From Clostridia bacterium (GTDB lineage Bacteria > Bacillota > Clostridia > Oscillospirales > Acutalibacteraceae), in NCBI GenBank assembly GCA_017520705.1, contig JAFXFF010000034.1, forward strand, positions 1-64,000: 64,000 nucleotides of DNA, read 5' to 3'. The notes below the pieces were generated by a model, which saw nothing but the letters and a program-made list of their open reading frames with translations, did not search any database and was not told where the DNA came from. The position numbers and the translations under genes were made by a program. Below, one piece after another: positions 1 through 7,053 of this stretch; within the stretch, counting starts at the first letter, position 1; every line of letters starts with the position of its first letter.

Positions 1-118
1 CCATCCTGATCGACGACGTTCAGTTCGGTCTGGTGGAGGGCGACAAGGAGGTCAACAAGACCATCTACGCCTTCAACGCCTTCGGCCCCAACACCGCCAA
101 CGCCACCAACGCCGACTT
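1..118. other. Unassigned 5' edge that does not continue pckA
   Basis: The reading frame of pckA stops making sense upstream of about base 119, where that frame gives only an arginine/glutamine-rich translation. Frame 3 is instead open and protein-like, with an IDDVQF motif of the kind seen in beta-sandwich carbohydrate-binding or surface modules. It does not resemble the part of PEP carboxykinase that should precede the conserved LSGFT segment. Either a base was lost at a real junction, or the edge of the contig is chimeric. I cannot tell which from the window. Confidence 0.4.
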
Positions 119-592
119 CTGTCCGGCTTCACCTCTAAGCTGGCGGGCACCGAGCGCGGCATCACCGAGCCTACCCCTACCTTCTCCGCCTGCTTCGGCG
201 CCGCTTTCTTAGAGCTGCACCCCACCAAGTACGGCGAGGAGCTGGTCAAGAAGATGGAGAAGTCCGGTGCCAAGGCCTATCTGGTCAACACCGGATGGAA
301 CGGCAGCGGCAAGCGCATCTCCATCAAGGATACCCGCGGCATCATCGATGCCATTCTGGATGGCTCCATCCTGAAGGCTGAGACCAAGAAGATCCCCTAC
401 TTCGATTTCGAGGTGCCCACCTCTCTGCCCGGCGTGGACCCCACCATTCTGGATCCCCGCGACACCTACGCCGACGCCGCCATCTGGGAGGAGAAGGCCA
501 AGGATCTGGCCGCCCGCTTCATCAAGAACTTCAGCAAATACACTGGTAACGACGAGGGCAAGGCTCTGGTCGAGGCCGGCCCCAAGCTGTAA
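119..592 (+). CDS. pckA: ATP-dependent phosphoenolpyruvate carboxykinase, C-terminal part (5' partial)
   Basis: Converts oxaloacetate and ATP to PEP, ADP and CO2, or runs in reverse in fermentative anaerobes that fix CO2 to make C4 acids. About 157 C-terminal residues are present. The visible blocks are typical of the ATP-type enzyme: [32 protein letters not shown], the nucleotide-binding [10 protein letters not shown] and LDPRDTY. The usual ending AGPKL is intact and is followed by a strong terminator. The N-terminal two thirds, including the kinase P-loop, lies outside the window or is disrupted at the first 118 bases. The identification is very secure; the 5' boundary is not. Confidence 0.93.
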   Translation: MSGFTSKLAGTERGITEPTPTFSACFGAAFLELHPTKYGEELVKKMEKSGAKAYLVNTGWNGSGKRISIKDTRGIIDAILDGSILKAETKKIPYFDFEVPTSLPGVDPTILDPRDTYADAAIWEEKAKDLAARFIKNFSKYTGNDEGKALVEAGPKL

Positions 593-604
593 TCCGTAAT
601 AAAC

Positions 605-638
605 AAAAAAGCTTTCGGTTTCTACCGAAAGCTTTTTT
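605..638 (+). terminator. Rho-independent terminator of pckA
   Basis: A perfect 9-bp stem (GCTTTCGGT / ACCGAAAGC) with a 4-base loop is preceded by an A run and followed by six T residues, 12 bases after the pckA stop. Confidence 0.9.
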
Positions 639-655
639 GTTATCCTATCTCAAGG

Positions 656-684
656 ACATATTTTCTCTTCTGTTTTCATACAAT
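656..684 (+). promoter_or_regulatory. Sigma-E-type promoter of spoIIID
   Basis: ACATATT at 656-662 and CATACAAT at 677-684 are 14 bases apart. This fits the mother-cell sigma-E consensus (KMATATT, then CATACAAT) at all but one position. In Bacillus subtilis spoIIID is a sigma-E gene, so context agrees. No good sigma-A promoter is visible in the same gap. Confidence 0.75.
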
Positions 685-709
685 CTACCAAGTGTTAGGA
701 GTTGATTGT

Positions 710-958
710 ATGAGGGAAACGGTACTGGATCGAGCCGTCGTGCTGGGCGAATACATATTGGACACCGGTGCGACGGTTCGTGCAACCGCCAAGCGGTTTC
801 ACATCAGCAAATCCACGGTACATAAGGACGTGTCCGAACGTCTGCAGACGGTGAATCCTCAGTTGTACGGACAGGTGCGCCACGTACTGGAGGTGAACAA
901 GGCCCAACGCCACATTCGCGGCGGTCAGGCCACCCGCCGCAAGTACAAGGGGGAATAA
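710..958 (+). CDS. spoIIID: Sporulation transcriptional regulator SpoIIID
   Basis: Small DNA-binding protein of the mother-cell programme that activates or represses sigma-E genes and leads towards sigma-K. The 82-residue product has the family's helix-turn-helix (VRATAKRFHISKSTVHKD) at about residues 24-41, then the basic tail HIRGGQATRRKYK that contacts DNA. The ATG at 710 is chosen because AGGAG at 697-701 lies 8 bases upstream; an earlier in-frame start at 692 would lie before that site. It is monocistronic, with a sigma-E-like promoter upstream and a terminator behind it. Confidence 0.95.
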   Translation: MRETVLDRAVVLGEYILDTGATVRATAKRFHISKSTVHKDVSERLQTVNPQLYGQVRHVLEVNKAQRHIRGGQATRRKYKGE

Positions 959-970
959 AAAGAGTTTGAA

Positions 971-1003
971 AGCCTGCACACGGCCGTGTGCAGGCTTTTT
1001 CCT
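971..1003. terminator. Terminator between spoIIID and sigG (probably bidirectional)
   Basis: The stem AGCCTGCACAC / GTGTGCAGGCT closes a very short loop and is followed by T5 on the plus strand. On the minus strand the same hairpin lies downstream of sigG and is followed by a shorter T-rich stretch. It separates the two convergent genes. Confidence 0.85.
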
Positions 1004-1035
1004 TTACATAGGATAAACCCTTGATTTTGCTGGAA

Positions 1036-1809
1036 TTACAGGTCTTTTTTAATTTTGTCCAGCGCCCCTTTTTCCAGTCGGCTTACCTGCGCTTGGGAGA
1101 TGCCGATCTCTCCCGAAACCTCCACTTGCGTCATCCCTTTGATAAAGCGGAGGTTGAGAATTTTCTTTTCCCGATCGGACAGAGCGGCGATGGCGTCCTT
1201 GAGGGTGATTTCATCCAGCCAGTTGCGGTCGTCGTTGCAGTCGCCCACCTGATCCATCACGAAGATGGTGTCGCCGCCGTCGTTGTAGACGGGCTCGTAG
1301 AGGCTGATGGGGTCCACGATGGCCTCAAGCGCCAGCACTACTTCTTCGCGGGGGAGATCCAGTCGCCGAGCGATCTCCTCGATGGTGGGCTCACGGGATA
1401 GTTCGGTCAGCAGTGCCTCCTTGGCCTGCATGGCGCGATAGGCCACATCCCGCATGGAGCGGCTGATGCGAATGGCGTTGTTATCCCGCAGATAGCGGCG
1501 GATCTCGCCGATGATCATGGGCACCGCATAGGTGGAAAAGCGCACGTTTTGGGATAGATCGAAATTATCGATGGATTTAATAAGCCCGATGCATCCCACC
1601 TGAAACAGATCGTCGGGGTTTTCGCCCCGTCCCGCAAAGCGTTGCACCACGCTGAGCACCAACCGCAGATTGCCCTGCACCAATTCGTCTCGTGCACGTT
1701 TGTTGCCTTCCCGCATTTCCCGCAGCAGACGGATCTTTTCGGCCTCGGTGAGCACTTTTAGAGTAGCGGTGTTCACACCGCATATCTCCACCTTGTTGTA
1801 CATTTCCAT
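1036..1809 (-). CDS. sigG: RNA polymerase sporulation sigma factor SigG
   Basis: Late forespore sigma factor that directs germination and spore-protection genes. The 257-residue protein starts with the SigG hallmark KVEICGVNTA. It then has region 2 (NLRLVLSVVQRF through DLFQVGCIGLIKSIDNF to VRFSTYAVPMIIGEIRRYL, about 45-105), region 3, and a region 4 helix-turn-helix (MTQVEVSGEIGISQAQVSR). It is full length for the family. ATG codons at 1809 and 1803 are both possible: AAAGGA lies close to the first and at better spacing for the second. In many Firmicutes sigG follows spoIIGA-sigE; here it stands alone, facing spoIIID. Confidence 0.96.
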   Translation of the reverse strand: MEMYNKVEICGVNTATLKVLTEAEKIRLLREMREGNKRARDELVQGNLRLVLSVVQRFAGRGENPDDLFQVGCIGLIKSIDNFDLSQNVRFSTYAVPMIIGEIRRYLRDNNAIRISRSMRDVAYRAMQAKEALLTELSREPTIEEIARRLDLPREEVVLALEAIVDPISLYEPVYNDGGDTIFVMDQVGDCNDDRNWLDEITLKDAIAALSDREKKILNLRFIKGMTQVEVSGEIGISQAQVSRLEKGALDKIKKDL

Positions 1810-1827
1810 CCCATCCTTTCCAAGAGA

Positions 1828-1857
1828 AAGTATGGACGGAGTGGGGGAGAAACATAC
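1828..1857 (-). promoter_or_regulatory. Forespore-type (sigma-F/sigma-G) promoter candidate for sigG
   Basis: Reading the minus strand, GTATG (1857-1853) is followed after 18 bases by CATACTT (1834-1828), about 18 bases before the upstream start. This fits the sigma-G pattern (GYATR, 17-18 bases, CATnnTA) except for the last base, and would allow the autoregulation known for sigG. Confidence 0.5.
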
Positions 1858-1879
1858 ACCGAACAGTGGGCAAAAACAA

Positions 1880-1915
1880 CAAAAAAGCCTTCGGCAGCAG
1901 CCGAAGGCTTTTAAG
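1880..1915 (-). terminator. Terminator of rpmB
   Basis: Stem AGCCTTCGGC / GCCGAAGGCT followed on the minus strand by a long T run (the AAAAAA at 1881-1886). It lies 17 bases after the rpmB stop and before the sigG promoter region. Confidence 0.85.
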
Positions 1916-1931
1916 TTTACCTTTTAGCAGA

Positions 1932-2120
1932 TCACACAGCGCGAGTGACCTTTCCGGAACGCAGGCAGCGGGTGCAGGCGTACACACGCTTGGGGGAGCC
2001 GTCAACGATCGCCTTGACGCGGCGGATGTTGGCCTTCCAGCAGCGGTTGGACCGTCTGTGGGAGTGGGACACACGGATACCGAAGGTCACGGCCTTGCCA
2101 CAATATTCACACTTTGCCAT
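1932..2120 (-). CDS. rpmB: 50S ribosomal protein L28 (zinc-binding C+ form)
   Basis: Structural protein of the large ribosomal subunit. The 62-residue product starts MAKCEYCGK and keeps the family core RVSHSHRRSNRCWKANI. Two CxxC pairs, CEYC near the N-terminus and CTRC at 49-52, mark the zinc-binding paralogue type. The ATG at 2120 is preceded by GGAGG. It is monocistronic, with its own promoter and terminator. In B. subtilis rpmB lies next to spoVM; here spoVM is 43 kb away. Confidence 0.96.
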   Translation of the reverse strand: MAKCEYCGKAVTFGIRVSHSHRRSNRCWKANIRRVKAIVDGSPKRVYACTRCLRSGKVTRAV

Positions 2121-2144
2121 TGTTCTGCACCTCCTTTTGTAACG

Positions 2145-2160
2145 CCGACCAGGCGGTCGG
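2145..2160 (-). promoter_or_regulatory. 5' leader hairpin before rpmB
   Basis: A perfect 6-bp stem (CCGACC / GGTCGG) with a 4-base loop sits in the rpmB leader, just upstream of the ribosome binding site. It could be a translational control element or only a stable leader. No named riboswitch or ribosomal leader was recognised. Confidence 0.3.
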
Positions 2161-2211
2161 ACCAAGCATAGTTTATGTGAGGATAGAGTATCCCCACAGA
2201 GCAACGGGATT

Positions 2212-2240
2212 AGTTTAGCAGATAATGCCGAAAAAATCAA
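2212..2240 (-). promoter_or_regulatory. Sigma-A promoter of rpmB
   Basis: On the minus strand TTGATT (2240-2235) and TAAACT (2217-2212) are 17 bases apart, about 92 bases before the rpmB start. Confidence 0.6.
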
Positions 2241-2299
2241 GTCTTTTTTGCAAGGTTTATGAAAATATTTTATTCTTTGTGCGAGTTTTGCAGAAACAC

Positions 2300-2328
2300 T
2301 TGTATTTTCTGTTTTGGTTTGGTACAAT
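2300..2328 (+). promoter_or_regulatory. Sigma-A promoter of the protease-scp operon
   Basis: TTGTAT (2300-2305), 17 bases, TACAAT (2323-2328), some 50 bases before the start of the site-2 protease gene. Confidence 0.6.
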
Positions 2329-2378
2329 AATATGGATTATATTGGAGCAGTTTGGAAATCCGTCGGAGGGATCGCGAA

Positions 2379-3068
2379 ATGCTGTCGAGTTTTTTGGATA
2401 ATTTACGAAGTGGAGTGCCGATGACTCCTTTCGATATTTTGGTTATGATGCTGTCCTATGCGGTCATTTTGTTCCTGTGTCTGCCCGTGCATGAGCTGGC
2501 GCACGCGTTAGTGGCTCATTGGTGCGGTGACGACACCGCCAAGTGGTATGGTCGCTTGACCCTCAACCCCTTCAAGCACTTGGATGTGTGGGGTACCGTG
2601 ATGATTTTGACGGTGGGCTTTGGCTACGCAAGACCTGTCCCGGTCAACAGCCGCAACTTCCGCAATTATAAGCGGGATATGATTTTGGTAGCGTTAGCCG
2701 GTCCTCTGTCCAATTTCCTGATGGCGGCGGTGGCGATGTTTCTCCTGCGGCTGGTTCTCTTTTTGGGCTTGAGCGGTGTGGCGTTGAATATCGCTTATGT
2801 GATTTTGTACACCGCCGTGATGGTGAATATTTCCTTGATGGTCTTTAATCTGTTGCCCATTCCGCCTTTGGATGGCAGTCGTTTGTGGAGCAGTTTGTTG
2901 CCGGGCCGTTGGGCTTACGCATTGGAGCAGTACAGTCAGTATATTACCATCGGTCTGATGGTGCTGATCTTCTCCAATGCGCTGGATGTGCCGCTGGCGT
3001 ATATGCGCGGCGCCGTTGTGTATCTGCTGGATATTCTCACCGGTTGGCCGTTTCTGCTTTTGAAGTAA
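2379..3068 (+). CDS. Site-2 protease family (M50) membrane metalloprotease
   Basis: Intramembrane zinc protease of the short S2P group (YwhC/SpoIVFB-like fold), 229 residues. The zinc motif HELAH is in the first transmembrane segment (about residues 38-42), and the second metal-binding motif NLLPIPPLDGSR is near residue 160. Four to five hydrophobic segments are visible. No PDZ or CBS domain is present, and the substrate is unknown. The ATG at 2379 is preferred over a TTG at 2352 because GGAGGG at 2365-2370 is 8 bases away. It heads the scpA-scpB operon, a common Clostridia order; the gap to scpA is 22 bases. Confidence 0.9.
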   Translation: MLSSFLDNLRSGVPMTPFDILVMMLSYAVILFLCLPVHELAHALVAHWCGDDTAKWYGRLTLNPFKHLDVWGTVMILTVGFGYARPVPVNSRNFRNYKRDMILVALAGPLSNFLMAAVAMFLLRLVLFLGLSGVALNIAYVILYTAVMVNISLMVFNLLPIPPLDGSRLWSSLLPGRWAYALEQYSQYITIGLMVLIFSNALDVPLAYMRGAVVYLLDILTGWPFLLLK

Positions 3069-3090
3069 TTTCGCATACAGGAGCGTTTTC

Positions 3091-3873
3091 ATGGAAACCA
3101 TATCCTACAAGCTGCCGGATTTTGAAGGGCCTCTGGACCTGCTTCTCTTTCTGGTGCAGAAGAATAAACTGAATATTTACGACATCCCCATCGCTCAGGT
3201 GCTGGAGCAATATCTGGCGGCCATTCAGCAGATGAAGGATTACAATATGGACGTAGCCACCGAGTTTTTGGAGATGGCGGCCCGTCTCGTGCATATCAAG
3301 TCCGTGATGCTGCTGCCTCGTTACGAGGATGAAACCGAAGAGCTCAAGCGTGAGCTGAGCGGCCAGCTGATCGAGTATCAGCTGTGCCAGCAGATGGCAC
3401 GACGCCTGGCTGTGGACTACGTAGGCGGTGACCTCTTTATCCGCGAGGCGGAGGAGGTAGAGCCGGATATGACCTACCGCCGCACCCACAAGGCGGAGGA
3501 GATGCTGGACGCCTTCCTGTCCGCTGCCGGCCGCGGCAAACGCCGCCTGCCGCCCCCCGCACAGGCCTTCCACGGCATCGTAGCCCGCAAGATCGTGCCC
3601 GTGTCCACCAAGATCGCCTATGTGTTGCGTAAGCTGTACACCCGTGGTAAGGTTACATACCAGTCCCTGTTCAAAAAGGCAGAGAGCAAGTCCGATTTGG
3701 TGGCTACTTTTCTGGCTTTGTTGGAGCTCATCAAGTCCAAGCGGATCAGCGTAGAGGGCGAGGGAGAGGAACAGCAGATACAGATGCGTCCGCCGGAGGA
3801 GTGGGATACCACTGTGCCGGAGGAATTTGACGAGCAAAACGAGAGCACGGAGGTGCTGACAGATGGAAATTAA
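3091..3873 (+). CDS. scpA: Segregation and condensation protein A
   Basis: Kleisin subunit of the Smc-ScpAB condensin that organises and separates chromosomes. The 260-residue product opens with the family signature YKLPDFEGPLDLLLFLVQK (helical domain binding the Smc neck) and ends in a winged-helix region (KVTYQSLFKKAES, then VATFLALLELIKSKRI) that binds the Smc head. AGGAG precedes the start. The end overlaps scpB by 11 bases, so the two are translationally coupled. Confidence 0.96.
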   Translation: METISYKLPDFEGPLDLLLFLVQKNKLNIYDIPIAQVLEQYLAAIQQMKDYNMDVATEFLEMAARLVHIKSVMLLPRYEDETEELKRELSGQLIEYQLCQQMARRLAVDYVGGDLFIREAEEVEPDMTYRRTHKAEEMLDAFLSAAGRGKRRLPPPAQAFHGIVARKIVPVSTKIAYVLRKLYTRGKVTYQSLFKKAESKSDLVATFLALLELIKSKRISVEGEGEEQQIQMRPPEEWDTTVPEEFDEQNESTEVLTDGN

Positions 3874-4495
3874 AGAATATCAGGCCGCTATCGAGGCCAT
3901 TTTGTTTGCCAGCGGCGAGCCGGTGCCGGTGTCCCGCTTGGCTTTGGCGCTGGAATTGGACGAGGAGACCACCCGCCGCATCGCGGAGGATTGGGCGCAG
4001 GATGTGAACACCCGTGACGGCGGTATGACCGCCCTGCATCTGGATGACCAGTATCAGCTTTGCAGCAGCAAGGCGTATGCCGGTTATGTGCGCAAGGCGA
4101 TGGACATCCGCCGCAATACGCCGCTTTCACAGGCGGCTATGGAGGTACTTGCCATCATCGCCTACAACCAGCCCGTCACTCGTCCCTTTGTGGAGCAGGT
4201 CCGCGGCGTAGACTGCAGCGCGGTCATTCAGGGCTTGCAGCAGAAGGGCTTGATCGAGGAAAAGGGACGTATGGATCTGCCGGGTCGCCCCTTGCTGTAC
4301 GGCACCACCGCCAATTTCCTGCGATGCTTCGGCATCGCCTCTCTGGATCAGCTGCCGCCTCTGCCGCAGAAAGAGGACAACACCATGCGGGAGACCACGC
4401 TGGATGAGGTGCTGATGGAACAGCAGCCCGAAGAGGGCGGCGTGTTTGGTTCCGAGGAGGACTACGAGGACGCATTTGACGGACGGGAGGAATGA
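3863..4495 (+). CDS. scpB: Segregation and condensation protein B
   Basis: Winged-helix partner that dimerises on ScpA within Smc-ScpAB. At 210 residues it carries two winged-helix units; conserved text includes EAILFASGEPV, QAAMEVLAIIAYNQPVTR, IRGV-like VRGVDCS and GRPLLYGTT. It starts inside scpA. The acidic C-terminal tail, about 35 residues, is variable in the family. Confidence 0.96.
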   Translation: MEIKEYQAAIEAILFASGEPVPVSRLALALELDEETTRRIAEDWAQDVNTRDGGMTALHLDDQYQLCSSKAYAGYVRKAMDIRRNTPLSQAAMEVLAIIAYNQPVTRPFVEQVRGVDCSAVIQGLQQKGLIEEKGRMDLPGRPLLYGTTANFLRCFGIASLDQLPPLPQKEDNTMRETTLDEVLMEQQPEEGGVFGSEEDYEDAFDGREE

Positions 4496-4498
4496 TCC

Positions 4499-5128
4499 GT
4501 GTGGGTTTGGTATAGCCTGCTGGGTTTTCTCGCTCTGCTGATCGTGGCTTTGTCGGTGCCGATTTTCGGTCGCATTGCCTACGACGGCGACCTGTCGGTG
4601 GTCATACGGGTGTTGGGTATCCCCATCACCTTGGTGCCTCAACCCGAGGATAAGTCACCCCGCCCCACCCGCAAGGCCAAAACCGAGCCAAGTCAAAAGC
4701 CCTCCAAATTCAAAGAACTGGTTTCTTTGATGAAGCAGGATGACTTAGCCGGCACCTTGCACTTCTTGCGTGCGGTGGCAAGCTTAGCCGCTAAAACGGT
4801 AGGACGAGTGCTGCGATCCATAACGGTGAGTCGTTTGGATTTACAGATGGTCATCTCGACCGATGACCCCGCCACTACGGCTCAGCGATACGGCCAGGTG
4901 TGTGGTGTGCTGTATCCCGCCTTGGCGGGCATCGAAAGCGTGGTACGCATCCGTCACCGCAACTTGAGAGTAGAGCCCAATTTTTTAATGGAAAAGAGCG
5001 CTGTGCGCTTTGATGTGCGCCTGCGGATGTCGGTGTGGCGTCTGCTGGGTGCCGGGATTGCCCTTTTGTGGGGCTTCCTGTTACTGAAGGAGCAAGATCA
5101 ACCCCAAAATTTGAAGGAGGTTTCTTAA
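4499..5128 (+). CDS. DUF2953 membrane protein (YtfI-like)
   Basis: A 209-residue protein with an N-terminal membrane anchor (about residues 3-22) and another hydrophobic stretch near the C-terminus (about 180-197). The basic middle region carries the DUF2953 pattern around LDLQMVISTDDPATTA. Its biochemical role is unknown. In B. subtilis the DUF2953 gene ytfI also directly precedes ytfJ/gerW, which links it to sporulation or germination by context. It starts with GTG 3 bases after scpB and ends 1 base before gerW. Confidence 0.8.
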   Translation: MWVWYSLLGFLALLIVALSVPIFGRIAYDGDLSVVIRVLGIPITLVPQPEDKSPRPTRKAKTEPSQKPSKFKELVSLMKQDDLAGTLHFLRAVASLAAKTVGRVLRSITVSRLDLQMVISTDDPATTAQRYGQVCGVLYPALAGIESVVRIRHRNLRVEPNFLMEKSAVRFDVRLRMSVWRLLGAGIALLWGFLLLKEQDQPQNLKEVS

Positions 5129-5129
5129 T

Positions 5130-5510
5130 ATGAACAACAACGTAGAAGGTTTGATGGGCGTTTCTGTGGAGAAGATCCGCGAGATGGTGGACGCCAATAC
5201 CGTGATCGGTACCCCCATCGTCATTGCCGACGGTGTCACCATCATCCCCGTGTCCAAGATTTCCTATGGCTTTGCCTCCGGCGGCTCCGATCTGCCCTCC
5301 AAGAGCAGTTCCGACCTCTTCGGCGGCGGTGCCGGTGCGGGTATCAATATTACCCCCGTGGCTTTCCTGACCGTCAAGGACGGCGAGATCAATCTGCTGC
5401 CTGTGGTGTCTAAGCCGGATACCGTGGATCGTCTGGTGTCTCTGGTGCCCGACGCGGTGGGCAAGCTCTCCGATCTGGCCAAAAAGAAGAAAGAGAAGAC
5501 CGAGGAATAA
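5130..5510 (+). CDS. ytfJ: Spore protein YtfJ/GerW family
   Basis: Forespore protein needed for some nutrient germination responses in B. subtilis. The 126-residue product has the conserved N-terminus (VEGLMGVSVEKIREMVDANTVIGTPI), the strand VTIIPVSKISYGFASGG and a glycine-rich turn before NITPVAFLTVKDGEI. The charged tail (KKKKEKTEE) is typical. The ribosome binding site GGAGG lies inside the end of the DUF2953 gene, so the pair is coupled. Confidence 0.92.
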   Translation: MNNNVEGLMGVSVEKIREMVDANTVIGTPIVIADGVTIIPVSKISYGFASGGSDLPSKSSSDLFGGGAGAGINITPVAFLTVKDGEINLLPVVSKPDTVDRLVSLVPDAVGKLSDLAKKKKEKTEE

Positions 5511-5522
5511 GGAGAAACCCCT

Positions 5523-6317
5523 ATGGCAATGGTACGCCTGCAAAAGGTATTGTCCGAGCGCGGTGTGGCTTCTCGCCGTAAGGCAGAGGAGCTCATCGCC
5601 GAAGGACACGTCAAAGTCAACGGTCGCCCTGCTCAGCTGGGCGACAAGGTGGATGACCGTAAAGACGTCATCCACGTCCGGGGGAAAAAACTGGGCGTGG
5701 CACCGAAATCGGTGTACATCGCCCTACATAAACCCCGCGGCTACATCACCACCATGGCGGATGAAAAGGGCCGCAAATGCGTAGAAGAGTTGGTGCGCAG
5801 TGTGGGGGTTTCGGTGCATCCCATCGGTCGCTTGGACCGCGAGTCCGAGGGCTTGCTGTTATTCACCAACGACGGCGATTTTTCCAATGCGATCATGCAC
5901 CCTTCCACCCACGTGCCCAAGATCTACCGCGTCACCCTGCGTAAGCCCATGACCGAGGAGCAGCGCCTGCAGTTTGAGGAGGGCGTGATGCTGGACGGTC
6001 GCCGCACCGCCCCTTGTGAGGTGCGCATCGTCTCCAGCGCTCCCGACCGTTGCGTGGTGGAGATCACCCTCTATGAGGGCCGTAACCGCCAGATCCGCCG
6101 TATGTGCGAGACCTTCGGCTTGGAGGTCATCCGCCTGCGTCGCAACGCCATCGGCAAGGTGAAGCTGGGTATGCTCCCCGTGGGCAACTGGCGGTATCTC
6201 ACTCCCGATGAGGTGCGCAATCTGGTGATGGCCACCGGCGTGACCAAGAAGATCGCCGCTGGCTACATTAAGTATGGGAAGGAGCCTGACCGTGATTACC
6301 ATACTGCCCGCCGATGA
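5523..6317 (+). CDS. rluB: RsuA/RluB/RluE-family 23S rRNA pseudouridine synthase
   Basis: Isomerises a specific uridine in ribosomal RNA, most likely in helix 89-90 of 23S rRNA as RluB does. An S4 RNA-binding domain fills residues 3-60 (RLQKVLSERGVASRRKAEELI). The catalytic motif GRLDRESEGLLLFTNDG follows near residue 103, with its Asp as the nucleophile, and then GRNRQIRRMCE. The C-terminus extends about 30 residues past the core. It is in the scp-gerW operon, 12 bases after gerW, the arrangement of several Clostridia. Specificity within RsuA/RluB is inferred. Confidence 0.88.
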   Translation: MAMVRLQKVLSERGVASRRKAEELIAEGHVKVNGRPAQLGDKVDDRKDVIHVRGKKLGVAPKSVYIALHKPRGYITTMADEKGRKCVEELVRSVGVSVHPIGRLDRESEGLLLFTNDGDFSNAIMHPSTHVPKIYRVTLRKPMTEEQRLQFEEGVMLDGRRTAPCEVRIVSSAPDRCVVEITLYEGRNRQIRRMCETFGLEVIRLRRNAIGKVKLGMLPVGNWRYLTPDEVRNLVMATGVTKKIAAGYIKYGKEPDRDYHTARR

Positions 6318-6642
6318 GACGTTTTTGCAGAGCATCGCCGCCCCCGATGGGGTTGAGGCGATGGTCCTGCGGGACAGCGACGGCTCTGTTTTCGGCCACG
6401 CCCTGTTCCGTATGGCAGGGGATAGGGTAGAGGTGCTGTCGGTACATACCGAACTGCCCGTGATGGCAGAGGGCTTGGTTCGCTCGGTGCTGAATACCGG
6501 CGATTGCCGCGGTGCCACCGAGGGCTTCTGCGCCGACGAGAGTTTAGCGCCTATGCTTCGCCGTTTGGAGTTTACGCCCACCGAGGGTGGCTATTCCGTA
6601 TCTCTCGCACAGTTTTTCCGTGGCGAGTGCCACTGTCAGTAA
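6292..6642 (+). CDS. Small GNAT-like protein, function unknown
   Basis: A 116-residue product whose layout (central FGHALFRMAGDRVEVLSVHTE strand-turn-strand, then a helix VMAEGLVRSVLNTG) looks like a short acetyltransferase fold. The acetyl-CoA motif Q/RxxGxG/A is not clear. The GTG at 6292 is chosen because AAGGAG at 6279-6284 sits 7 bases upstream; an in-frame ATG at 6274 lies before that site. It overlaps the 3' end of the pseudouridine synthase and belongs to the same transcript. Confidence 0.6.
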   Translation: MITILPADETFLQSIAAPDGVEAMVLRDSDGSVFGHALFRMAGDRVEVLSVHTELPVMAEGLVRSVLNTGDCRGATEGFCADESLAPMLRRLEFTPTEGGYSVSLAQFFRGECHCQ

Positions 6643-6686
6643 TTTTGTAAATAATAGGCAATATGCCTTTGAAAGGATGATTATCA

Positions 6687-7037
6687 ATGAAAAAGTTCCA
6701 CATCACCGTTAACGGTAACGCTTACGAGGTTGATGTCGAGGAGATCGGCGCCGCTTCCGCCCCCGTTCCCGCCGCCCCTGCGGCAGCAGCTCCCGCTGCT
6801 CCCGTCGCCGCGGCTCCCGCCGGCGGCACCGTCATCACCTGCCCCATGCCCGGCACCATCATTGACATCAAGGTCTCTGCCGGTCAGGCTGTGTCCGAGG
6901 GCCAGGTCCTGGTGATCTTCGAGGCTATGAAGATGGAGAACGAGATCGTGGCTCCCTGCGCCGGCACCGTTGCCTCTATCAACGTGAACAAGGGCGACAG
7001 CGTGGATTCCGGCGCGGTTCTGCTGAGCCTAAACTAA
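6687..7037 (+). CDS. Biotin carboxyl carrier protein of a decarboxylase/carboxylase complex
   Basis: Carries biotin between a carboxyltransferase and its partner. At 116 residues it has an N-terminal strand, a flexible Ala/Pro-rich linker (about 22-46) and a biotinyl domain with EAMKMEN, where Lys82 is the predicted biotinylated residue. It matches the stand-alone carriers of oxaloacetate, glutaconyl-CoA and methylmalonyl-CoA decarboxylases. It is 16 bases before the carboxyltransferase gene, so the two work together. Confidence 0.9.
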   Translation: MKKFHITVNGNAYEVDVEEIGAASAPVPAAPAAAAPAAPVAAAPAGGTVITCPMPGTIIDIKVSAGQAVSEGQVLVIFEAMKMENEIVAPCAGTVASINVNKGDSVDSGAVLLSLN

Positions 7038-7053
7038 TTGCGAGGTGACGACT

